A DNA stretch of 64,000 nt from Erigeron canadensis (taxonomy: Eukaryota > Streptophyta > Magnoliopsida > Asterales > Asteraceae). The notes under the pieces are model-generated. The model was not told the origin of the DNA, did not search any database, and worked only from the letters and a program-made list of their open reading frames with translations. Positions 35,706 to 45,730 of this stretch are shown here, in pieces. Position numbers and translations under genes: made by a program. Position 1 is the first letter of the stretch; the number at the start of each line of letters is the position of its first letter. Where the stretch lies: the NCBI RefSeq assembly GCF_010389155.1, contig NC_057768.1, positions 42,945,633 through 43,009,632 on the forward strand, written 5' to 3'.

Positions 35706-37716
35706 TTAAATAATTATATCAAAGTTAACATTTTTATTTCATCCATGTATTTAATACTCTAACTCCAATACAGAGGAAACTAGTCTGGTGCCCGCGCGTT
35801 ACGGCGACATAAAGTGATAACAATACAACATGTGCAAGATGAGGGGACGACGATGATTGCAAACCAACCACTTATTTTAGAAAGCCTATATATACTTGGT
35901 ACACTGTATAAAAAATATGTATCTATAAAACTTTTGCTGTATATAAAAAATCTCCACATTGGAGATAATATGTTCTACGCTTAATCGCTTATCATTTCAA
36001 TCTATCGTAGTTGCCTAGTTGGCAACCAAACATGATCATACCAAGTTGTAATGAATATTAGAACAGGATGTTCCAACAAATCCAAGTTGGCAGTATTAAT
36101 CGCACGCATTCATGCAAATCTAATCATAAAAACAATAATAAATAAGATAAAACTAGTGAGTCTAAAGGGTAATTATCATGTAATAGTACGACGAAAAAAA
36201 GAGACTTACCATTACTCATTATATATATTGACATATGAAGAATATAATCATATATATTGACATTAAAATGCAATGTCAAAATCAAAATTGAAATATGCAC
36301 ATATACACAAAGTATAACTGTACATTAATATGAGAAGTCCTACCAAATTATACTCCAGAATTGTACATTAAAGTACCCAACACCATATATGAGATAGTGT
36401 CTTGTGTTGACCAATGTAATTCTTGGACATATTTGCTACGGGACATATACAAAGACTTATAAAGATAACCTACTACTACTATCACCTATCTCGTTGACAC
36501 TCCATTTTTTGGTCATGCTTCCCAATTCGGGCCGAGTCAAAACCGTTTGGTACCCAAGTCAAACTCAAAATTAAAGCCTAAGAAATTGATAAAAAAAAAA
36601 AAAAAACCCAACTGAATTAGTTAGAACGTTATTCATACGAATAAAAATTATATAATCAATTACCTCTTTATCCGGAGAGCATCAACGAGCATCGTAGATA
36701 TCATTCCGGTATCATTCTTTTTCATTCAACCACCTCTTTATCCGCCTACTACCTGGTGGATATCAAACAATGAAAAGAATATATATTATTAACCATGAAT
36801 ATCTATTTAGTGCAAAATTATATTACAAATATATCTATAAAAGAATATCTTATGTAAAATAGGAGCAATTCACCGAAAGTGTTTTTAACAACTATTTGGG
36901 GTGGTCATCACAAACGTAATCAACGTACATCCAAAAATTGTTCTTGTTCCTAGGGTTATCAGGTGAATTAGTAGACATGAGTAACATTTTGTATAGGTGG
37001 GTTTAGAATAGTTTAATTTGGCTATAATTCATCTCCAATGTCTCAAATGAGCATATACAAAAAACAAAACTGTTGGTCAACATCATATTGACAGCATCTG
37101 TTTCGAACGGAAAACTATATAAAGGAGTGCACAACATCGTATTAGCAGGGCTCATACCTTCGCTCTCGGCAACAAGAAGTTATTCTTGCAGCATCAGTGC
37201 ATTGACCTGAGTTTGCAGAGCCTCAGTTTTTGTACTGGGATTTTGATCCGATTATGCTCCCTAAAATGAAAGTTAACATCCCATCATACTATAATATCAT
37301 ACTTACCATTCGCATGACTTTCAAAAACAAATGTAAGAACATAAATTAATATCATACTATCACATACAGAGTAACGATTAATAAAGATTAAAATAAAACT
37401 CAAAAAAACTTAATTTATTATTATCCGAATTGAACAATACAACATTTAGTCAGCTATCATGTACTACATCAAGAATAATAACAATGAAAAGTAAATATTT
37501 GGGTAACTTTTAATGGCTTCAAGAAAGTAAAACCATCTAATGAACAAAATAGAAAACAGAATTGAAGAAAATTAATTTGATGAAAGGACTAAACGAGCAT
37601 ATGTAAGAGAATATAATCACCCTTTCACCTTAATGTATCATTTAAGTAATTATATTAAAGTTAACATTTTTATTTCATCCATGTATTCGGTACTCTAACT
37701 CCAATATAGAGTAAAT
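35706..37716. other. Transposon-derived desert, no gene
   Basis: A 75-bp stretch (TTAACATTTTTATTTCATCC, then ATGTAT) occurs at about 35706-35779 and again at 37640-37715 in the same direction. Immediately after the first copy, at 35780, lies a reversed Helitron 3' end: read on the - strand, GCCGTAACGCGCGGGCACCAGA, CTAG, T. The corresponding 5' end could not be located. The rest is AT-rich without exons. Confidence 0.4.
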
Positions 37717-37817
37717 TATACAAAAATTCAATGTTAACGATTTTTAAATTTTAAATATCATATATTTTCTCATTAAGATTATTCAACTTTTTAAAGAGTA
37801 AAAATAGAACATTTTTA

Positions 37818-38116
37818 AAGGGGGATTAGTTTACTCGAATGTAAGAAACTTTGAACAAATGTCTATAGTAGGAAATAACTAAAGTTGTGTGTATTGTATG
37901 TAAACAACTTTGACATAATGTTTATTGTATGTAAGAATTTCGTTTCAACCAATTACAATATGACAAGTGGCACTTGTATATGGTTGACATGTATGTTTTC
38001 TTACATACAATAAACATTTTTTCAAGTTACTTACATACAATACACATAACTTTAGTTTTTTTCTACTATAGACATTCGGTCAAAGATAGTTACATTTTAG
38101 GAAACTAATCCCTTTT
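37818..38116. mobile_element. Foldback MITE with ~115-bp arms
   Basis: The left arm starts AAAGGGGGATTAGTTTAC and the right arm, on the other strand, AAAAAGGGATTAGTTTCC. Both continue through GAATGTCTATAGTAG-like and TGTGTATTGTATGTAA-like blocks to AATGTTTATTGTATGTAAG, leaving a loop of about 75 bases (around CAATATGACAAGTGG). The transcript would be a long hairpin. No ORF. Confidence 0.8.
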
Positions 38117-38195
38117 TAAGGGTCTATTAACCGCGATTTCCATTAAGTTTTCGTCCATGAAGAAATATCTTTTTCTTTTTCAAGTATATCTATAA

Positions 38196-38663
38196 TCTAT
38201 ACTATATTATTAAGCAGATTTTTTCTAGATTTTCAACATTGAATTTGAAATTTTCAATATTGATTTTAAGTACTTTCCCAAAATGCCCCTCCTGTCTATT
38301 ATATATTTATCTAAAATAACTATAATACCATTTCTCTCTGCTCAAATCTCAACCAATCATCTTTTTTCTCTTTCCTCCATAAATCATTTATTCCTCTAAT
38401 TCATTCAAAATCTTTTATCTCAAAAACCGTACATCGATAAATTATAAAAATTGTATGGGTGTTCTTAAAATTTCATGCTCTTTCATTAGAGATGTCATTC
38501 GATATACTTTCGACAAATTTTTAAATCCGAGGGCGGAGCCCGTACGGCTAAGGCATTTGACTATCATACTCTATGACATATCAACTCCTATAACTTATCA
38601 TACTCTATGACATAGGTATCACCCCATCATCTCATCACCGCAACGCGCGGGTACTTGCTCTCG
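38196..38663 (+). mobile_element. Helitron-like element, tandem copy 1
   Basis: Starts TCTATACTATATTATTAAG after host A. Ends with CACCGCAACGCGCGGGTAC, TTGCTCTCG, then T. It shares about 200 bp with the following copy, including TCTTTCATTAGAGATGTCATTC and CGAGGGCGGAG. The CTCG end departs from CTRR. Non-coding. Confidence 0.6.
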
Positions 38664-39049
38664 TATATTATAAAGTAAATAGGGTTTCAACTTTCAATTT
38701 CAACAATGTACAAATGATAATGCATGATGTACCATACATCAATGCCTACAACTTTCTTTCTCGTCCATAAATCATTTTATTTCTCTAATTCTTTCAAAAT
38801 CTTTTATCTCAAAAATATACATTAAAAAATTGTAAAAATTATATGGGTGTTCTTAAAATTTCATGCTCTTTCATTAGAGATGTCATTCGATATACTTTCG
38901 ACGAATTTTTAAATCCGAGGGCGGAGACCATACGGCTAAGACATTTGGCTATGACACTCTATCACATATCACCTCCTATGACCTATCACATATCACCTAC
39001 CTATGACCTTCACCATCTTCCCATCGCAACACGCGGATACTTGCTCTCG
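38664..39049 (+). mobile_element. Helitron-like element, tandem copy 2
   Basis: Directly continues from copy 1, whose last bases double as its start (TCTCGTATATTATAAAG). It ends CATCGCAACACGCGGATAC, TTGCTCTCG, T. Its body repeats the copy 1 segment, with the repeated CACATATCACCTCCTATGACC region near the 3' end. Non-coding. Confidence 0.6.
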
Positions 39050-39663
39050 TATATAATACAACTAAATAAATTGTCATAGAAAAGAATTCAAACGACGTAG
39101 TAAGTTATTTGCTCAAATTGGTATCTTTGTGCTTGCATAAATGTGTGACGAATTTTTATTTTATTTTATCAAGAACAAGCAAAAGAAAATCAATTTGCAA
39201 TGAGTCTAAATCATCGTATTCGATCTGTTTTAACCAAACTTTCGACAAATTTTTTGGAAAAGAGTCAAATCTAAAATCTGGTTACCCCACCGGTTCTGGT
39301 TCACTCGATGGGCCAAAGGTTTATATTTTTAGTGGTTTTTTTAAACTCAAAAATAAAAGTGATCTTTTAAAAATGTTTTTATTAATGTGTAAAAAGTCAA
39401 AAGTACTGGACCCCGAACCCTGAAAATTTGAATTCACCATTCCCTCGTGTTTTAATCTAATAAATACTCGTATAATAATAATAATAATTAAATCTATGTC
39501 TGTACGTCTTTCAAATTTCGAAAAAACGTTCAGCTCATAAAAGTCCCTCACTAACTTAAATATCTAGCTAGGGCTCCCTCTTATTTGCCCCATTTCAACA
39601 TCATGCTCTCAAATTCATTTTAAAATTTGCAGATTTTGTATATATATATATATTCACAGGACG
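39050..39663. other. Upstream region of the JASON-like gene
   Basis: No exon-like coding. A TA run (39638-39650) lies just before TTCACAG and GACG-ATG. The CACAG may be the acceptor of a leader intron, but no donor was placed with confidence. A small frame at 39109-39423 has no recognisable similarity. Confidence 0.35.
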
Positions 39664-42600
39664 ATGGGCTGTTTCTTCGGTTGTTTTCGTGTTCAAGACG
39701 ATAACCGTCGGCCTTCAGTTCATCTCCTATCTCAGCCGATCTCTTCAAATCCCAAGGTAAAATTTCCAAAACTAAATTGCTACAAAAATAGAGGAATGAT
39801 TGCTGTAGATATATTATATCTCTATATCTATATGTATACACACTTGTGATATAACACATAATTTACAATTGAAATTACGTGCATACACACACATATAAAT
39901 ATATTGATTTATTTGTTTATATCTGTTCAGGTTCCCATTGAAACTGTATCTCGGAATCGGTTATCCTCTTTGCTACTTTCCGAAGGTGAGTTGATCAGTT
40001 TTTTTTTTTCTTTTAGTTTCATCAATATTGACCTAATTGTATTATATATATTAATTAAAGATTCAAACCACTTAATACACTCGTTTGATGTGTGACATAT
40101 GTTTCGAATTTGGTTGTTGATAGTATTATTTTGTTTACCTTATAGCTGAAGATAGAGATCAAGTGCCACAAAAAGATACAAAAAGCGGCGTTTTAGGATC
40201 TGCTGCTCATGATATCGATTTTAGCGAGCTGAAAGCTGAGGTGATTTTTATCTATAATTTGTATGATTAAATGAAGTTAAAGATGCGAATAGTGTTGGTT
40301 AATGAATTGTTAATTAGAAGTTACTACTTAATAGGCCTTGGGTCATAATAAGGTCTAACTTTTTAGAAGCCATGATGGTTACGTTTTAACTTGTTTGTTT
40401 CAGTAAGATGAGCTTTAGTATCATGTTCTTACTTGTCACTTTCTATTGATGGAACATTGTATTTTATTTTTGAGATAACGTTTTGCATACGTGATCCAAC
40501 TTTGTTGCGTGTGATAGTTATCATTTTGTTAGCAGCCGGTTCAAGGGAACGACTGAACTTCCATCTCATTTTTTTGTAAGATGGATACCTTGTTACAAAA
40601 AAGCCTAGAGTTTTTTTTTTTTTTTTACTATATGGATTTGAATTGTTAACAAGATTTCCTGTGTGTAGTATGATGAACAAAAGTCGGTACTTAATAGTAT
40701 TTTACTTGTTGACGCCCAATTTATATTTCCTTACCAAGTTTGAATCTTAAATTTTATGATTTAGCTTTAAAACTAAAATACATCTGTAGCTTAATAGTTG
40801 GAGCATTTTGTGCCAAACTTGCACCTACACAATTCTGTATTTACTACTTATATTATGAAAGGGCATAAACTTTGAGCTCTACTTGAACTGATCATCTAAA
40901 TAAAAGCTGTAACTATGTAGGCAAAATTTCTCAAAGCTTGTGGCACTTTACCACAAACTCCAGCTGAAATTCGGAACAATGAGAAACCAACAGATTCAGG
41001 ATCTCGCAATGGAAATACGGAATATCCAGCATATCATTCTTGGCTTCAAACTGCTAGTATTGAAAAGCTCAAACTAGAAAAGCAAACAGATCAGCTCCCT
41101 TCTCCGGCTAAACTCTTTGAGGAATGGGAGAATGGATCAGATTCTTCATCACTTTCACCGGACAGGTATTTCCAAGTTGGTCAGTAACCGAAAAGCTAGT
41201 GATTTCTGTATCTGTGTGGTTCCATCATTTGGTCAATTACAATCACTCAAGGTTTGGCTAGTTTCTAATTTTGGAAATGCCAGTGAATGTGATCATTCTT
41301 AAAACATATAAATATGTAATTCGATAACTGCACTTCTATTTGACTATGAGAATATGCTTTAGTCTAACGGTGGAAAATGGATGGGTTGGGTACCGGGTCA
41401 AAATTTATTGGTCCGATACACAAATGTATTTTTTTAAAATCTATATATAAACTTTTTATAAAGAAGTGATGTATTAATTACGCTTACAATAAATATATTG
41501 TTAGTTTGTTACAATGATTGCTAACTCTTTTAGAAAAGCAATTTTGGTAATTTGATAATGCAGAATACACTTCAGATAACTAGCGACCCGTTTAACTATC
41601 TTTCTTAGTGGTCACATTTAGTCTAGCCCGTTTAAGCTGTTTCAGCTAACACAAAGCCCAAATAAAGCCAAATTTAGGTAAATGTGTCAAGTTCCACATT
41701 TTTACTTGTCAAAAGTAGAAAGATGACTGTCTTTGCCATGCTTGTTTTTTTGTAGTTGTGTAACTGGGCAAAATTCAGAGGGACTCTATCCCAGTGCAAC
41801 TGAAGGCCACAGGGTTAGACATGATGTAGAAATCAATAACAAACATGCTGATCTGGGGCAAAATCCTACTGCAGCATTTACTCCTCTGATTCCAGAGACA
41901 CAGTGCAGGAAAAAATCTGTTCATTTTGATTGTGACAATGATGCAGTGTCAATTTCATGTAATAGTGCTTCATCTGCAGTTACATGCCAAGAACCGAAAC
42001 CATCTGAATTACTAGGTGATTACAGTGCTTCAAAACCTTCACCTTGCCCTACCCTTCCAACATTAACCAATGATATGCAAACACCTGGCACTGCCTATCC
42101 TGCATATTTGCATAACAAGGAAATCGGAAAGAATACAAGGATCAGATCTCAGTATGTGTACTCAGTGCTAAACCCTGTGGAAAACGCCACCCAGTTTAAG
42201 GAAATGATTAAAGAAAGTTTTACTTCTGATGACTATTCTGTTCACTTGGAAGAACAACCTGAGAGAGGTGCAATGCCAACTGGCAAAGAGTTGAATGTGG
42301 ATACAAGTTTGTCATCATGGCTACCACCAAAGCAGTTTAATCAAGGTAGCAACAACCGTCCATTTATTGCCAAAACTCCTGGGGAAAGGCCTATACTGGG
42401 GATGGTTGCAGCTCATTGGAATACTGATGAAGCTGTTACTTCCCCACCCAAGTGGTGGGATGGCAATGGAATTCCTAATTCAACTAATAAGTACAAAGAG
42501 GTAAATCTTGGTCATTTTACTCTTTTTGTACACAGCGGCTACATTATAACAGAAAACGAGAGTTGATATTTGTATATGCTATTAGGATCAAAAAGTTAGC

Positions 42601-43507
42601 TGGCATGCTACACCATTTGAGGAAAGATTGGAGAAGGCTTTATCCGAGGATAAACTTCTTGCTGAGAGGTATGATATATCACGCTCAACCTCATTGTTAT
42701 ATTTAACTACTTTGAAATCAAAGATATGCACCTTTTTTTTTTGTCATAATTGAATGGCTTTAAAAATCAGAAGTATAATTAAGCTGTTCTAGCGAAACCT
42801 AGATATTATTAGTATGCAACCACCAATACCTCAAATATATAACCTAAAAGAAACCCTTTAAATATAAAATGTAACATATTTTTGAACTATAAAGGCACAC
42901 TGCACACATATGTATTGATTTTATATTTGTCAAAATGTTCTGAAACTCCTTTTACAGAAATTTGGTCGATAATCATATTTGATGTCAATAGTTACTAAAA
43001 AAGTTGTGGTTAAAGTGTTGCACTAAGAAGTTCTTGCTAAGCAGGAAGCAACTCGGAAAGATGACACTACCACCTATAGGCTTGGATGAGAAAGAAGAAC
43101 GTCAATCTGTAAGCCATTTTGAATCTGGTTTTATTCTGGTCAACAGTTCTTGACTGCTGATGGTACTTGCGTTTGGATATATAGAAGCAAGTACTTGCTG
43201 AAATTTCATCAGCTGAATTTTTTTATTTCCAATTATATGGTTTGGTGTGGACTGATTGGCTTTACAACGTTTGTGTTTTATTATTTTTATTTTTTGAAAA
43301 CCATCCATTACTAAACAGTATAAAGATGTTATTGCTTGCAAATTATGTATATATAAATGCAAAAATGAACCAGCAAACTTTGTGTATTCCTTCCTTTATT
43401 GTTTATTGTATGCTATATATAAGTCAAAAAAGAAGCAGGGTGGTTCGAAATTTCTCACTACTCAGATCGGTTTGCTTATGTTTTAGCAATTCAAACACCG
43501 AGTGTAG
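39664..43507 (+). CDS. JASON: JASON-like protein
   Basis: Exons 39664-39756, 39931-39985, 40146-40240, 40921-41165, 41756-42500, 42586-42668 and 43045-43108 join in phase, plus a doubtful last exon from about 43487 (stop at 43505). That gives about 466 aa. Conserved family landmarks are the N-terminus MGCFFGCFRVQDDNRRP and, near the C-terminus, VSWHATPFEERLEKALSE followed by RKQLGKMTLPPIGLDEKEE. The middle is Ser/Pro-rich and probably disordered. In Arabidopsis JASON keeps the organelle band between the two meiosis II spindles; loss gives parallel spindles and unreduced (2n) pollen. The final exon is uncertain: the acceptor at 43486 gives only six residues, and another acceptor could give a slightly longer tail. 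Confidence 0.85.
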
Positions 43508-44327
43508 CATTCATTCATTCATTCGCCCTGGCTGATCCTATAATTCCAATTTCAGTGATTATCTTTCTGAAATTCCACTAAATTCAATGGAACGGTGCTC
43601 AGCACTTCATTGGACATTGGAGTACTAGTTGGTTGCGATGTTTATGCTGAAGCCATATGTTGTTTTTTTTTCGTTTCAACATGAGGTTCATTCTTAATTC
43701 ATATCAAATCGGAAGACCACAAAATAAACTTATCACAGTAATTTATGTGACATTGTTGTGATTGCAAATCACCTGACATTTCAAAAGAAAAATAATAATA
43801 AAATTTTAACTATTTTTCCCCAAGTAGTACTAAATAACGTTTTATATTCTAACTCATTAATCAAATGGGGTTCTAGACCAATAATATTAGCAGCATTTTT
43901 ATAATGTTAAGGTTAAAAACTCAAATTTTGTTGTAGTCATGGTTTCGGTTGTTTAAATAAACCATCCCATATACTGACCAAGAACCGTAAACCCGGACCT
44001 GCATTTGACCCAAAATGTCCAGTTTCGGGTTCCCTTATGGGTAAGAGTTTTTATTTTTCATCCTTGATGCAAGTTCAACAACAAATAAAAAACAACATCA
44101 GATCCAAATCTGCAACATACACCACCACATGACATGTCATATAATTGCGAATTCAATATAGCATTGGGATTTCCAAATTAGCAATATTCCGATTTCAAAA
44201 ATAGCATTGCGATTTTGTTATTCACATTATTATTTCGTTGGTATTTTCTAAGAGCTCAAAGAAATCAGTCAAATTCGTATATCTCTTTGTGGTCACTTTT
44301 GGTTTTTAAGATACAATAAAACATCGT
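43508..44327. other. Intergenic, no gene
   Basis: Holds the 3'UTR of the JASON-like gene and AT-rich spacer. A stretch at 43940-44045 (ACCGTAAACCCGGACC..CAGTTTCGGGTTCCC) resembles the GC-rich words in degenerate plant DNA transposons, without clear ends. Confidence 0.35.
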
Positions 44328-44396
44328 TAAACTTTGTTACTAAAAAAGGTAAAATTGCCTATTAACTTTGGTACTAAAAAAGGTCACATTGCCTAT
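44328..44396 (+). repeat. ~35-bp tandem repeat, two copies
   Basis: TAACTTTG(T/G)TACTAAAAAAGG followed by an ATTGCCTAT end, twice in a row. Confidence 0.8.
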
Positions 44397-44580
44397 TCAT
44401 TCATGGGGATAGCATAGGTACAATAGCGGCTACAACTTGATTACTATAGAAAATCAGGGGGCATTTTTGGATATGTAAAAAAATTAAAGTGTCAAAATGT
44501 AATTATTTTAATTCTTTTTGCCTTAGCATTACCTTGCTTGGGTACAATTCACAGTACTCATCATTTTCGCTTTTTTAATA

Positions 44581-44740
44581 GGGAAAATGATTTATCCTCC
44601 TAAAAAATTTGTCTAAAAATCCTCTTAATAGTGATATGTGGATACTATTAATTCTCTTTCCTATTGCACATGTCCCCATCTAAAAGTTAGGAGGATTTTT
44701 GAGCTACTATATTACGAGTATGGGGATTAATCATTTCCCC
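44581..44740. mobile_element. MITE with AATA target duplication
   Basis: 160 bp. Terminal inverted repeats GGGAAAATGATTTATCC (left) and GGGGAAATGATTAATCC (right, complementary strand), with further inverted similarity (AAAAATCCTC(T/C)TAA) inside. AATA flanks both sides (44577-44580 and 44741-44744). Non-coding; superfamily not assigned. Confidence 0.7.
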
Positions 44741-44802
44741 AATAATAGTCCATAATTATTCTTTGTCAGCATCACATTAACAAAAAAAAAATGTCCCATT
44801 AC

Positions 44803-45003
44803 TTTTTTTTCGAACATTCAGTCGTATACGACATCAGGAAAACCTCATCGTATAATGGTAAAGCCTTGCATGTATCCTAAACACCGAGATATTGAGGTAT
44901 TTGGAAGTAAAAACCTCAAGGTTTGCTATCCATAAAGATTGAACTCAAAACATTGGATAAAATCGAAAGTGCCTCTAACTAGCTGAGCTAGATATCATTC
45001 ATA
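44803..45003 (-). mobile_element. tRNA-derived SINE
   Basis: On the - strand the element opens with GATATCTAGCTCAGCTAG, containing A box TAGCTCAGCTAGTTAGAG (44990-44973). A B-box-like GAGTTCAATC (44946-44937) follows at tRNA-like spacing. A unique body of about 120 bp comes next, then a short A tract (44810-44803). The tRNA part cannot fold as a functional tRNA. No target duplication was fixed. Confidence 0.65.
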
Positions 45004-45730
45004 TTCCATTACCAATCAATAAGTAATCACTTACACTATTCTCGATACATAACTAAAACATCATTTGTTAACACATTTGTTGAAACTCACCATTTTAACC
45101 TAATAAAAAAAATCACCCAGAAGTTTTTATTTTTCACTCTGTTATGAGAAAAATGATTGACCTAACTAATTGTTTGCGTTGACATAAATTTTATAGATTA
45201 GCAAACAGATTTAAAGCTAAAGATCTAATTTTATTGATAATATCGAATCCAGAATAAATATACAAAATAGTTTTAGAGAAATAAAATTACAACGGTAATA
45301 AAAAAGGAATGATTCAATCATAGAGTCATATGATACTACATCGTATTCATTCAAAATGAAGACTAACAAAAGAATTAATGGAAATCTCTACAAAGGCTGC
45401 GTATATCAACAACGCTCACATCACCAATTTACAATTTGGTCCTCCAAGAATGATAAAAGTTTCACTTCTAGCAAGTCTTCAGTTTCCTCAATAAATAGAT
45501 CCAAAAGCATCCTCCAGAACATCAAGAGTGACAGAATCTACCCTTGAGCTTCTTTATTCCTGCAAAACATCTCAACATAAAGAAAATAAATAACAATAAT
45601 AAGACTATTCAAGTAAGGATTGATATAATTTAACAGACCCATATGGAGCGAATAATGAATGTTGACTCATTACCATTGGCTAGTTTATCATATTAGCCAC
45701 AGGTGTTACGGTTTGATAAAGTAGCCGTAA
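45004..45730. other. Upstream region of the PPR gene
   Basis: AT-rich. 45356-45547 is open but low in complexity and unlike any family I know. A TTTTGCAG acceptor-like site on the - strand near 45560 is isolated. No TATA box is obvious close to 45731. Confidence 0.35.

Noticed and set aside
39109..39423. A 104-aa ORF before JASON
   Set aside because: No recognisable motif, and it is preceded directly by a Helitron end; chance is more likely.
44937..44990. A possible tRNA gene
   Set aside because: A and B boxes are present, but no acceptor stem or anticodon arm forms and an A-tailed body follows, so it is a SINE head.
45356..45547. A small protein gene upstream of the PPR gene
   Set aside because: Ser/Lys/Asn-rich, no conserved pattern, and AT-rich like the surrounding spacer.
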